In this document: positions 20,367 through 27,912 of the stretch, piece by piece
How the letters are laid out: each line of letters starts with the position of its first letter
How positions within the stretch are numbered: position 1 is the first letter of the stretch
Source of the DNA: Streptomyces sp. AJS327
GTDB lineage: Bacteria > Actinomycetota > Actinomycetes > Streptomycetales > Streptomycetaceae
Assembly: GCF_013450295.1 (NCBI RefSeq)
Contig: NZ_SKBR01000004.1
Location: 733,501 to 797,500, forward strand
DNA length: 64,000 nucleotides
Direction: 5' to 3'
Notes under the pieces: model-generated
The model's input: the letters and a program-made list of their open reading frames with translations, nothing else
What the model was told of the DNA's origin: nothing
The model's database searches: none
Program-made: the position numbers and the translations under genes

Positions 20367-21593
20367 ATGGCTGAGCCGTCCCCGCGGGCCACGGCCGGTA
20401 CGGCGAACCCCACCGCCGGGCCCACCCGCACCACGGCGGCCGCCACGCGCGGCGCCTCGGCACCCGCCCAACTCCCGGGCACCGAGCGCCCCGAGACCGG
20501 CAGCGCCGCAGGACCGGACACCGCACCGCCGACCGGCAGCGCCACGGAGGGCGCGGCCGTCATCGCCGCACGCGGACTCACCAAGCGGTACCGGGGCGGC
20601 CAACTCGCCGTGGACGGCCTCGACCTGACCGTTCCGCGCGGCAGCGTCTTCGGGTTCCTCGGGCCGAACGGCTCGGGCAAGACCACCACCATCCGCATGC
20701 TGCTCGGACTGATCGAACCCTCCGAGGGCAGCGCCCGACTGCTCGGTGAGCCGATGCCGGAGGCAACCGACCGCGTACTGCCCCGAGTTGGCGCGCTGAT
20801 CGAGGGACCCGCGCTCTACGGCTTCCTCTCCGGCCGGGACAACCTGCTCCGCTTCGACGCCGCCGACCCGGTGGCGGACCCCCGGACCCGGCGGGCACGG
20901 GTCGGCGGGGCGCTTGAGCGCGTCGGACTCTCGGCGGCCGCCGGGAAGAAGGCCGGAGCCTACTCGCTGGGCATGAAGCAGCGGCTGGGGCTGGCCGCCG
21001 CCCTGCTCCAGCCGCGCGAACTCCTCGTGCTCGACGAGCCGACCAACGGTCTGGACCCCCAGGGCATGCGGGAAATCCGCACCCTGGTCCGCGAGTTGGC
21101 GGGCGACGGGATCACCGTCTTCCTCTCCTCCCACCTCCTCGACGAGATCGAGCAGGTCTGCACGCACACCGCCGTGATGAACCGGGGCCGCCTGGTCACC
21201 CAGGGCACCGTCGCCGAGATGGCGGGCCAGGCCCGGGGACGGCTGGTGGTCACCACCCCCGACCCCGCCGAGGCGGCCCGGGTGCTCCGCGAGCACGGGG
21301 TCACCTCGGTGACGGTGGACGGCGAGGAGGTCACCGGCGAACTCCCGCCGGACACCGCGGAGATGGCCACCGGAACCCCGGCACCCAGCACGGACGCTCA
21401 GAGCGGCGGTGGCGGCAAGGACGTGCTGGCGGACGCGGACGGCACGGGCCGGGCGGCCCCGCCGGACCTCGCGGACCTCAACGCCGCGCTCGTCCACGCC
21501 GACGTCCGGGTGCGCGGATTCGCCCTGCGCCGGGCCTCGTTGGAGGACGTCTTCGTCTCGCTCACCGGGGAGGGCTTCAATGTCGCGGGTTGA
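20367..21593 (+). CDS. ABC transporter ATP-binding protein
   Basis: This 408-residue ATPase probably powers export with the permease that follows. Walker A is GPNGSGKTT at 99-107, the signature is YSLGMKQRL (the ABC-2 drug exporter variant), and Walker B is LLVLDEPTNGLDP with the switch His in LSSHLLDEIEQ. An unusual 60-residue Ala/Thr/Pro-rich N-terminal extension precedes the ATPase domain, and about 30 residues of low complexity interrupt the C-terminal domain. Its stop overlaps the permease start by 14 bases, so the two are coupled. Substrate cannot be told. Confidence 0.93.
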   Translation: MAEPSPRATAGTANPTAGPTRTTAAATRGASAPAQLPGTERPETGSAAGPDTAPPTGSATEGAAVIAARGLTKRYRGGQLAVDGLDLTVPRGSVFGFLGPNGSGKTTTIRMLLGLIEPSEGSARLLGEPMPEATDRVLPRVGALIEGPALYGFLSGRDNLLRFDAADPVADPRTRRARVGGALERVGLSAAAGKKAGAYSLGMKQRLGLAAALLQPRELLVLDEPTNGLDPQGMREIRTLVRELAGDGITVFLSSHLLDEIEQVCTHTAVMNRGRLVTQGTVAEMAGQARGRLVVTTPDPAEAARVLREHGVTSVTVDGEEVTGELPPDTAEMATGTPAPSTDAQSGGGGKDVLADADGTGRAAPPDLADLNAALVHADVRVRGFALRRASLEDVFVSLTGEGFNVAG

Positions 21594-22611
21594 CACACCG
21601 GGAACACCACCCACCGGCACACCACCCACCGAGGCCGCGCACGCCGGGAGTTCACTCACCGGGACGCCACCCTCGGGACCCCCGGACACCGCCGCTCGCC
21701 GCTCTGGCGACTCCTCGGCCAGCGCCAACTCCCCCGTAGCCGCCGGTACTTCCAGGCCACCCGCGCCCGCGCGGCGACGTCCGTGGCCGCGCGGCGACGG
21801 GCTGCTCCGCAGCGAACTGCTGACGACCTTCCGGCGCTGGCGCACCCTCGCGCTCCTCGGCGTGCTCGCCGCCGTCCCGGTGCTGGTCGGCATCGCCATC
21901 AAGATCGAGACGGACGGCCACTCGGGCGGCGGGGGAGAGGGGCCGCCGTTCCTCTCCCAGGTCACCAACAACGGCCTCTTCCTCGTCTTCGCCTCGCTCG
22001 CGGCCACCCTGCCCTTCTTCCTGCCTATGACGGTCGGTGTGATCTCCGGGGACGCCATCGCCGGTGAGGCCAACGGGGGCACCCTGCGCTACCTCCTGGT
22101 CGCCCCGGCGGGCCGGACTCGGCTGCTGCTCGTCAAGTTCGCCGTCACCCTGACGTTCTGCCTGCTGGCCACCCTCGTCGTGGCGGTGTTCGCGCTGGCC
22201 ACCGGCGCCCTGCTGTTCCCCCTCGGTGAGGTCACACTGCTGTCCGGCACCTCGGTGCCGTTCTCCGAGGGACTGCTGCGCGGGCTGGCCGTCGCCGTAC
22301 TCGTCGCCGCCTCCCTCATCGGCTTCGCCGCACTCGGGCTCTTCGTCTCGACGCTGACGAACAGCGGAATCACCGCCATGGCGACCACCGTGGGACTGCT
22401 CATCGGCGTCCAGATCGTGGGCGCCATCCCGCAGTTGGACGTGCTCCACCCGTTCCTCTTCCCCCAGTACTGGCTGAGCTTCGGTGACCTGCTCCGCGAT
22501 CCGGTGCTCTGGGACGACATCGCCAAGAACCTCGGACTCCAGGCGCTCTACGCCGTCTTCTTCACCTCGGCCGCCTGGGCCCGCTTCACCACCCGCGACA
22601 TCACCGCCTGA
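21580..22611 (+). CDS. ABC-2 type transporter permease
   Basis: This 343-residue membrane protein has a 65-residue Pro/Ser/Thr-rich N-terminal part, then one membrane segment near LALLGVLAAVPVLVGIAI and five more toward the C-terminus. This matches the six-helix ABC-2 permease plan. Conserved family features include the EANGGTLRYLLVAPAGRTRLLLVKF region after helix 2, split over 22064-22141. The start ATG lies inside the end of the ATPase gene. Confidence 0.92.
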   Translation: MSRVDTPGTPPTGTPPTEAAHAGSSLTGTPPSGPPDTAARRSGDSSASANSPVAAGTSRPPAPARRRPWPRGDGLLRSELLTTFRRWRTLALLGVLAAVPVLVGIAIKIETDGHSGGGGEGPPFLSQVTNNGLFLVFASLAATLPFFLPMTVGVISGDAIAGEANGGTLRYLLVAPAGRTRLLLVKFAVTLTFCLLATLVVAVFALATGALLFPLGEVTLLSGTSVPFSEGLLRGLAVAVLVAASLIGFAALGLFVSTLTNSGITAMATTVGLLIGVQIVGAIPQLDVLHPFLFPQYWLSFGDLLRDPVLWDDIAKNLGLQALYAVFFTSAAWARFTTRDITA

Positions 22612-22876
22612 CCCCGGTGCGCCGACCGGTACCCGGCCGGAACGCGGGCCCGGTACCGGTCGTCCCCCGGCTGGCGCGCGACGACGGGGGCGGAGAAGTC
22701 GACGAGCGGCGGGGAACGGCGAGGCGAGAAGACAAGAGGCGAGGCGAGGGAGAGACCGGGGAAGGCGACGAGCGGCCGGACGGACGCCGGAGAGCGGGGA
22801 CCTGGGGGCCGAGGGCCCGAACGCGCCACACTGACCCGTCAGTTGCCCGTCCCCGGCCACAGAGGAGAGCCAGCTC

Positions 22877-23785
22877 ATGAACCCCACCACGAACACCCCC
22901 ACGACTACCGGGACATGGCGCCTCGGCGACCTCACCGTCAACCGCGTCGGGTTCGGAGCGATGCGCCTGACGGGCACCGCTCCCTTCGACCAGGGCGTGC
23001 CGCGCGACCGCGAGCGGTCGATCCGAGTGCTCCGGCAGGCGGTCGAACTCGGCGTGAACCACATCGACACCGCCGCGTTCTACTTCTCCGCGACGCGCTC
23101 CGCCAACGAGCTGATCAACCGGGCGCTGGCCCCGTACCCGGAGGAACTGGTCATCGCCACCAAGGTCTGGCCGGGCCGCGACCCCTCGGGCACGTGGTGG
23201 TGGGCCACCCCGGCGCAGCTGCGCGGACAGGTCGAGGAGAACCTTCGCCAACTCGGCCGGGACCACCTGGACGTGGTGAACCTGCGCGTCCCACCAAGCG
23301 GACGGACCGGACCGATCAGCGAGCACTTCGGCGCGCTGGCCGAACTGCGCGAGGCCGGGCTGATCCGCCATCTCGGCGTCTCCCACGTCACCTCCGAGCA
23401 GCTGACCGAGGCCCGCGCCATCGCCCCGGTCGTCTGCGTACAGAACCCCTACGGAATCGGTGCGACGGACGAGGACCGGGCGCTCCTCCGGCTCTGCGGG
23501 GAACTGGACCTCGCCTTCGTCCCCTTCTTCGCGATCGCCGGTGCCGGCCGCGAGGCGGGCCCGGCCGCCGTCGACACCGAGGAGGTCCGCGCCGTGGCGC
23601 GCGCACACGGCGCGTCCCCCGCACAGGTCCGCCTGGCCTGGACCCTGCACCAGGGACCGCACGTGCTGGCGATCCCCGGCACCGGTGACCCGGACCACCT
23701 CGCGCAGAACATGGCGGCCGGCGCCCTGCGCCTCTCCCAGGAGGAGATGGCGCGCCTCACCGCACCACACCCCGCCGACGCCTGA
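22877..23785 (+). CDS. Aldo/keto reductase, PdxI (YdbC)-like
   Basis: This 302-residue TIM-barrel NADPH-dependent oxidoreductase has the tetrad residues Asp64, Tyr69 (HIDTAAFY) and Lys96 (TKVWPG). The usual catalytic histidine after strand 4 is replaced: the sequence reads LDVVNLRV where most members have a LH pair. This VVNLR pattern is what I recall from E. coli YdbC/PdxI, a pyridoxal reductase, so a B6-related role is plausible but unproved. The ATG at 22877 follows AGAGGAG. The gene stands alone before the element. Confidence 0.9.
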   Translation: MNPTTNTPTTTGTWRLGDLTVNRVGFGAMRLTGTAPFDQGVPRDRERSIRVLRQAVELGVNHIDTAAFYFSATRSANELINRALAPYPEELVIATKVWPGRDPSGTWWWATPAQLRGQVEENLRQLGRDHLDVVNLRVPPSGRTGPISEHFGALAELREAGLIRHLGVSHVTSEQLTEARAIAPVVCVQNPYGIGATDEDRALLRLCGELDLAFVPFFAIAGAGREAGPAAVDTEEVRAVARAHGASPAQVRLAWTLHQGPHVLAIPGTGDPDHLAQNMAAGALRLSQEEMARLTAPHPADA

Positions 23786-23960
23786 CAGGCACGCCCCGCC
23801 AAAGCCGCTGGCCCGGGGGACGCCTGGGGGACACGTGAGGGCCAGCCCACTGGTCAGCACCAGGACAGCCGGGGGACACGACGGGGTAAACCGGGATGTT
23901 CAACCCCCGGCAGGGGTCCCTCAGGGGGTCCCCTCCGAGGCCCGGTTCGCGAACACGAAA

Positions 23961-24001
23961 AAGCCCTCCTGATCCTGCTCTCTCGCAGGTCAGGAGGGCT
24001 T
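23961..24001 (-). terminator. Displaced native terminator of the tRNA-Tyr gene
   Basis: A 12-bp perfect stem (23961-23972 with 23990-24001) with an inner 4-bp stem reads on the minus strand into a T-run (GCTTTTTCG). It lies 9 bases left of attL. In an uninterrupted chromosome it would directly follow the tRNA-Tyr 3' end, so it is inferred to be the original tRNA terminator, now about 16.3 kb from the intact tRNA. Confidence 0.75.
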
Positions 24002-24009
24002 CTCCTCGC

Positions 24010-24063
24010 TGTGGCGGCGCCAGGATTCGAACCTGGGAAGGCTGAGCCGGCAGATTTACAGTC
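24010..24063. repeat. attL, 54-bp direct repeat
   Basis: It is identical to 40278-40331. It corresponds to the 3' part of tRNA-Tyr, from the anticodon stem-loop to the 3' end plus 2 bases. The sequence diverges right after position 24063 (CTCGC here against TGCTC in the intact tRNA). This copy cannot encode a tRNA because the 5' part is missing. Confidence 0.93.
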
Positions 24064-24281
24064 CTCGCAAGAAAAACGCGCTCGATGGCGTCTGACCTGC
24101 TACTTACTTCGACTTCGTCACCTCGTCAGGGGGCCCCGTCCACAGTGCGTCCTGATCTTGAAACTCGGCCGCATCCACGGGGCCGACCGTTTACTTCTGG
24201 CCCATCCACACCCGCGAGCTGTTGCGCTGCTCCCCACCGCGCGGCGTCACACTGCGCGTGTGCGAAGCTGGTAGATGAGCA

Positions 24282-24290
24282 CCCTAGGGA
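24282..24290. promoter_or_regulatory. Operator CCCTAGGGA at the repressor gene start
   Basis: CCCTAGGGA is the same core that forms the paired operator at 25104-25144. It lies 15 bases before the repressor ATG at 24305. A possible -10 hexamer TAGATG at 24272-24277 would place the transcription start inside it. Autoregulation of the GntR gene is therefore inferred. Confidence 0.6.
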
Positions 24291-24304
24291 AGCGAGGGAG
24301 TCCG

Positions 24305-25042
24305 ATGGCGGTGACCGCCAGAGAGATCGCGGACGAGCTGGCGGAGGGTATCCGCTCCGGCGAGAGGAAGCCGGGCGCTCGCCTCCCCGGTGAGCCTGCC
24401 CTGGTGCGGAAGCACGGGGTGGCCAAGGCGACGGCTCAGCGTGCCCTGACTCTGTTGGTGACCGAAGGTCTGGCCGTGCAGCATAAGGGGAGCGGCACGT
24501 ACGTACGGGACTTCCAGCCCATTCGTCGAGTTGCTAACCAGCGACTTTCTCAGGAGCGGTGGGGTGAGGGCCGGTCGATCTGGGGCGCTGATGTGGGTCA
24601 GCGACCCATGAGTGTCACGGACCTGCGGGTGTACGAGGCTCAGGCGCCGGACGATGTCGCGCTTCTCCTCGACCTGGAGGAGGGCGAGCGAGTCGTCATT
24701 CGCGACAGGCTGTTCACTGTCGAGAGCGAGCCAGTACAGGCGGCCATCTCGTACCTGCCGGCGGACCTCGTGAGGGAGTCGGCTATTGCCCAGGAGGACA
24801 CCGGTCCTGGTGGCACGTACGCCCGGCTTGCCGAGCTGGGAGTCAAGCCGGTGCGCTTCGTTGAAGAGCTGCGTGCGCGGATGCCGAGCCATGAAGAGTC
24901 CGGCCGTCTGCACCTGACTGCGGGCACGCCGGTTGTGGAGATCTACCGCACTGCCCTTACCGAGGAGGGCACGCCAGTCGAGGTCAACAGGATGTTGCTG
25001 GACGCGGGGGCGTACGTCATGGAGTACCGCATCAGCGGCTAG
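24305..25042 (+). CDS. GntR/UTRA (HutC-type) transcriptional regulator of the element
   Basis: This 245-residue DNA-binding protein has an N-terminal winged helix-turn-helix (REIADELAEGIRSGE, then LVRKHGVAKATAQRAL and the wing GSGTYV) and a C-terminal UTRA ligand domain from about residue 90 (EVNRMLLDAGAYVMEYRI at the end). In pSAM2-like elements a GntR protein (KorSA) represses transfer and replication; the same job is likely here. ATG at 24305 is chosen over ATG 24275 because GAGGGAG precedes it and because the upstream start would put the operator CCCTAGGGA inside the gene. Its codon use is visibly less GC-rich than the chromosome genes. Confidence 0.92.
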   Translation: MAVTAREIADELAEGIRSGERKPGARLPGEPALVRKHGVAKATAQRALTLLVTEGLAVQHKGSGTYVRDFQPIRRVANQRLSQERWGEGRSIWGADVGQRPMSVTDLRVYEAQAPDDVALLLDLEEGERVVIRDRLFTVESEPVQAAISYLPADLVRESAIAQEDTGPGGTYARLAELGVKPVRFVEELRARMPSHEESGRLHLTAGTPVVEIYRTALTEEGTPVEVNRMLLDAGAYVMEYRISG

Positions 25043-25062
25043 CCGGATCGAAGAACCAGTCG

Positions 25063-25087
25063 AGGGGCCCGTCAGTGACGGGCCCCT
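25063..25087 (+). terminator. Terminator after the GntR gene
   Basis: AGGGGCCCGT pairs with ACGGGCCCCT (25063-25072 with 25078-25087) around a 5-base loop, followed by TTTCG. It starts 20 bases after the GntR stop and separates it from the next promoter. Confidence 0.8.
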
Positions 25088-25100
25088 TTCGCGCGTCTCA

Positions 25101-25144
25101 TTGACCTCCCTAGGGACATGTGCTTTAAATATCCCTAGGGAGGT
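25101..25144 (+). promoter_or_regulatory. Repressible promoter with paired CCCTAGGGA operators
   Basis: A 13-bp perfect inverted repeat (ACCTCCCTAGGGA 25104-25116 and its complement 25132-25144) flanks a -35 like TTGACC (25101-25106) and a -10 like TTAAAT (25125-25130) with 18-base spacing. One operator overlaps the -35 and the other covers the likely start point. Each arm contains the same CCCTAGGGA core as the site before the GntR gene. The inference is that the GntR protein represses rightward transcription of the element's genes from here. Confidence 0.75.
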
Positions 25145-25667
25145 TCGCCGCTCAGGGTCCCGAAAGGGGCTCTGTTCGGCATGCCCCCGCGCCCGGAGGC
25201 CCGGTGACACGGGTTCGAAGGACGCGCCAGTTCTTTGAGATCTGAAGAGTGTGATCCACCACCGGTGATGCCGTGCTGACTCCGGCGGAGGTGGGTGGAG
25301 ATCCGTCGTGAGGCGCCATTACCGCTGGTGGTGGCAGCTCGGCACGTGCCAGGACCCCGCAGGGCTGATTGCTGTGGGTGAGCGCGGTGGGCCAGCAACC
25401 TCACGACGTTAAAGAACCACGCGGCCCACCTTGGGCTGGGAGCACGGCTCGGGATGACGGTCTCCCCGGGCTCGACCGGCCGCCGCGTGAACGAGACCAC
25501 CAGCAGTCAGCAGTCCTGCACTGCACGTCGTCGCCCCTCTCGCTGCCCTTCATCGGGTTGTCGGAGGGGCGTCGGCGTGGGGCAGCAGGAAGGCCCCGTA
25601 CACACGAAGCGCGCCGTCCGGGTTGCCCCCCGGACGGCGCTGACAGGCACCTGAGTTGGAGGCACCT
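25145..25667. other. Long structured leader region without a convincing gene
   Basis: About 520 bases lie between the repressible promoter and the first small frame. Open frames here lack ribosome sites and protein-like composition. It contains a shorter inverted repeat (CGCCCCTC and GAGGGGCG) near 25530-25570 and a strong hairpin at 25611-25640. It may be a regulated leader, a non-coding RNA or a single-strand origin; the sequence does not decide. Confidence 0.45.
25611..25640 (+). terminator. Hairpin before the first small gene (possible attenuator)
   Basis: A 12-bp perfect stem, GCGCCGTCCGGG with its complement (25611-25622 with 25629-25640), has a 6-base loop. It stands 27 bases upstream of the first short coding frame and about 480 bases downstream of the promoter, so it could act as an attenuator rather than an end-of-operon terminator. 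Confidence 0.65.
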
Positions 25668-25733
25668 GTGATCAGCATGACACCTCACCCGTACCGGGCG
25701 AACCGGATCGGCCAGTTCGGGGGTGCGCGATGA
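25668..25733 (+). CDS. Possible 21-residue peptide
   Basis: GTG at 25668, preceded by TTGGAGG with about 6-base spacing, opens a 21-codon frame (ends GQFGGAR) whose TGA overlaps the next ATG as ATGA. The good ribosome site and the overlap favour translation, perhaps as a leader peptide coupling translation into the gene run. No family is recognised. Confidence 0.45.
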   Translation: MISMTPHPYRANRIGQFGGAR

Positions 25734-25873
25734 CTGAGGATCTGGAGGCGGTCCGTCAGAGGCAGCTCGCGGAGATGGAGGAGGCTCGCCAGCGGGCGGA
25801 GGCGGACCGGGTCGCGGCCGAGGAGTCGGCTCGGCGTCTGGCGGAGGCGCTTCAGCAGGGCGGTGGTCGGTGA
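25730..25873 (+). CDS. 47-residue coiled-coil peptide
   Basis: The ATG overlaps the previous stop, and the stop runs into the next ATG (TGATG). The product is almost entirely a charged alpha-helix (EAVRQRQLAEMEEARQRAE in the first half), predicted coiled coil, ending in Gly-Gly-Gly-Arg. The function is unknown. Its place in a chain of overlapping frames supports it as a gene. Confidence 0.55.
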   Translation: MTEDLEAVRQRQLAEMEEARQRAEADRVAAEESARRLAEALQQGGGR

Positions 25874-25971
25874 TGGCCGCTGGTGAGCCGGAGCCGGAGC
25901 ACGAGCGGGCGCCGGAGGACCGGCAGGAGCTTCCGCCGCTGCCGCAGCGGGAGCCGGGGGGTTCGCTGTGA
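25873..25971 (+). CDS. 32-residue Pro/Glu-rich peptide
   Basis: A short frame coupled on both sides: its ATG shares bases with the previous stop and its TGA overlaps the GTG of the P-loop gene. It is rich in Glu and Pro with no recognisable fold. It could be a real peptide or only a translational bridge. Confidence 0.4.
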   Translation: MAAGEPEPEHERAPEDRQELPPLPQREPGGSL

Positions 25972-26450
25972 TCCTCGATCCTGGGGCGCTGGTCGTCCTG
26001 ATCGGCCCGGCGGGCTCGGGGAAGTCGACGTTCGCGCGGCGGGTCCCGGCGTCCTGGCGTGTGTGCCTGGATGACCTGCGGGAAATGGTCAGCGGCGACG
26101 CGGCGGATCAGAGCGCCACACCCGTTGCGGTGCGCGTCCAGGGGCTGGTGTTGGAGGAGCGGCTGGCGCGTGGGCTGACCACGCTCGTGGACTCCACCAA
26201 CCTGGAGGGCCATGTGCGGCGTTCGCTGTTGGCGCGGGCCCGCTACTGGCAGCGCACCCCCCTCGCCGTGCTGTTCGAGGCGCCGGTGGAGGTGTGCCTC
26301 CACCGTGCCGCCCGCCGACAGCGGCAGGTGCCGCCCGAGGTGATCCGCGCTCAGCACCGGCGCCTCCCGCTCCCGGGAGACCTGCGGGCCGAGGGCTTCG
26401 CGGAGGTCCACCCGATGCACCTCACCGACTCGGAAGAGGTCCCCACGTGA
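25968..26450 (+). CDS. P-loop kinase-like ATP-binding protein (polynucleotide-kinase type)
   Basis: This 160-residue NTPase has Walker A GPAGSGKST at residues 13-21, a Walker-B-like VDSTN after a hydrophobic strand, and a lid-like HRAARRQRQVP with two arginines. The layout resembles the AAA_33 kinase domain of T4 polynucleotide kinase and zeta-type kinases rather than AAA+ machines. Substrate is not predictable; nucleic acid 5' ends or a small metabolite are options. GTG start overlaps the previous stop; the stop overlaps the next GTG. Confidence 0.8.
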   Translation: MILDPGALVVLIGPAGSGKSTFARRVPASWRVCLDDLREMVSGDAADQSATPVAVRVQGLVLEERLARGLTTLVDSTNLEGHVRRSLLARARYWQRTPLAVLFEAPVEVCLHRAARRQRQVPPEVIRAQHRRLPLPGDLRAEGFAEVHPMHLTDSEEVPT

Positions 26451-26653
26451 CCACGAAACACACCCACCGTGTCGTCTTCGGCCGCCGGGTGGCCGACTGT
26501 CCCCGGTGTGAGGAGCTGGCGGCGGGCGCTGAGCCGGTCCGCTGGTCCACCCGCGACCGACACCACCACGGCTACCCGACCGCCCGCCAGCTGCGGGAGC
26601 ACTCGTGCCGCACCTCCGGGTGCGGGCCGGTGTGTACCTACGGCGACTGGTAA
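26447..26653 (+). CDS. Small putative zinc-binding protein
   Basis: This 68-residue protein has CPRCEEL near residue 18 and a C-terminal HSCRTSGCGPVC group, so up to five cysteines with histidines could bind zinc. GTG start overlaps the P-loop gene stop (GTGA). Similar small cysteine proteins are common between the repressor and transfer modules of AICEs; no function is known to me. Confidence 0.7.
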   Translation: MTTKHTHRVVFGRRVADCPRCEELAAGAEPVRWSTRDRHHHGYPTARQLREHSCRTSGCGPVCTYGDW

Positions 26654-26676
26654 CCCCCTTTCCTCATCATCAACTC

Positions 26677-26715
26677 CCGGTGGGGCGCGACGAACGCATC
26701 GTCGCGCCCCACCGG
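26677..26715 (+). terminator. Strong hairpin inside the small-gene run
   Basis: A 17-bp perfect stem (26677-26693 with 26699-26715) has a 5-base loop and starts 24 bases after the zinc-protein stop. It separates the first coupled group (25668-26653) from the second (26737 onward). It has no U-run, so it could terminate or merely attenuate or stabilise RNA. Confidence 0.75.
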
Positions 26716-26736
26716 CATTCCCACCTGGAGAACCTG

Positions 26737-27009
26737 GTGAAGATCTTGTCTTTGCATGTGCTCGCCGCGCTGGACGCCGCCGCGAGCACCCCGGAGCCCA
26801 CCGCCGCCGACCTGGACGCGATCGAGGCGGAGATGCCGGTCATCTCGGCCGAGGTCGAGCTGCTGGACACCCAGATCAGCCTGCTCGATACGCCGCGCAC
26901 GGCGTGGGCCGATCGGCGTCTGCGGCGCGCGCACCGCCGCGTGCTGGAGGCCCGCACCGCCGCGACCCGCCGGAGTGCCGAGTCGGTGCTTGGGGGTGAG
27001 GTGGCGTGA
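26737..27009 (+). CDS. Unknown small helical protein
   Basis: This 90-residue, mostly alpha-helical protein has heptad-like stretches (DLDAIEAEMPVISAEVELL, then RRLRRAHRRVLEARTAATRR). GTG start at 26737 is preceded by GGAGA. Stop overlaps the next GTG. No family recognised; charged helices suggest a coiled-coil or DNA-binding helper. Confidence 0.65.
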   Translation: MKILSLHVLAALDAAASTPEPTAADLDAIEAEMPVISAEVELLDTQISLLDTPRTAWADRRLRRAHRRVLEARTAATRRSAESVLGGEVA

Positions 27010-27377
27010 GCGAGTGTCTGCCTCGTGGCCTCATGGGTCAGATCGCCGCTGCCGAGGCGGACATGGCCTGGGCCGCTGATGTGGCCCGGGCCTTGCTGGC
27101 TGACCACGAGGACCTTCCCGTGGCTGGGGTGCACCTGCGGCGGCCGGGGGAGGCCGCTGAAGTCCACCTGCACCTGCCCAACCTGGCCACAGTGCAGGCC
27201 TGGGCCGGACGGCTGCGCGGCGGTCTGCTGCGCCGGGTGCCCATCCGCACGACGGAAGTGGCCCATCCGTGGGGCGTGCGGGCCGTCCTCACCACCGCCG
27301 ACGCCACCGTGTCCGGGGTGCGGGTCCACCTCTACCACTGCCGCTTCCTGCCCGCCCCTGGGGGTGAGGCGGCGTGA
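27006..27377 (+). CDS. Unknown protein of the element
   Basis: This 123-residue protein is coupled by GTGA to the preceding gene. It has an N-terminal helix (QIAAAEADMAWAADVARAL), then an alternating strand pattern (EVHLHLPNLATVQAWAGRL, GVRVHLYHCRFLP). The composition is that of a real globular protein. No family recognised. Confidence 0.68.
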   Translation: MSECLPRGLMGQIAAAEADMAWAADVARALLADHEDLPVAGVHLRRPGEAAEVHLHLPNLATVQAWAGRLRGGLLRRVPIRTTEVAHPWGVRAVLTTADATVSGVRVHLYHCRFLPAPGGEAA

Positions 27378-27426
27378 GTCGGTGCCCGAAGAGCCCGTAC
27401 GTCGACCTGATCTCGAAGGAGGATTG

Positions 27427-27912
27427 ATGTTTCGTGTGGTGAGGACGCATCGGCTGCGGGCGAGCGAGGCGGTGGCCGCCATGGCCCGCGAGCGGCTGGG
27501 CGAGGTGTCTGAGCTGCTGGCTCGGCGTGAGGCCGAGGTGGCGGAGCTGGTAGCCGAGGTGCGGCAGGCCGAGGCTGATCAGAAGGGTATGGCGGCCCGG
27601 CTGGCGGTGGCGGAGGCTGAGCGGGATGAGGCGCGGGCCCGCCCCGCGCTGGAGCATGAGGATCAGGTCGCGCTGCGGGCTCTGCTGCGGCAGGCCCGCC
27701 GCCAGGCACGGAAGGTGCCGCATGTCTTCGTTCTGTATCAGCGGGGTCGGCTGCACAGTCTGCACTCCACGGTGGAGTCGGCGGAGGCGGCGGCCGAGGC
27801 CGAGGGGGCCCCGCACAGCGGCTGGGCTCCCCACATTCCGGGTGAGTCGCTGTCACCGGCGGCCGAGGTGGCTTGGCGGATCTGCCCGATGGCGCTGGGC
27901 GGTGCCCAGTGA
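27427..27912 (+). CDS. Unknown coiled-coil protein of the element
   Basis: This 161-residue protein has the best ribosome site in the cassette, AAGGAGG 4 bases before the ATG. Residues 15-85 are a long Glu/Ala/Arg coiled coil with several ARRE-type repeats. The C-terminal 60 residues look globular (VPHVFVLYQRGRLHSLHST, then WAPHIPGES) and end in an amphipathic tail. The stop overlaps the next GTG. No family is recognised. Confidence 0.72.
   Translation: MFRVVRTHRLRASEAVAAMARERLGEVSELLARREAEVAELVAEVRQAEADQKGMAARLAVAEAERDEARARPALEHEDQVALRALLRQARRQARKVPHVFVLYQRGRLHSLHSTVESAEAAAEAEGAPHSGWAPHIPGESLSPAAEVAWRICPMALGGAQ

Noticed and set aside
24011..24274. Frame starting MAAPGFEPGKAEPADLQ at attL, also seen at 40290-40512
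   Set aside because: This is the well-known spurious frame read across the tRNA 3' part on the opposite strand; it appears at both att copies for that reason.
25401..26420. 339-codon minus-strand frame across the leader and P-loop gene
   Set aside because: Overlaps the supported P-loop gene on the other strand, has a Pro/Arg-rich composition and no ribosome site.
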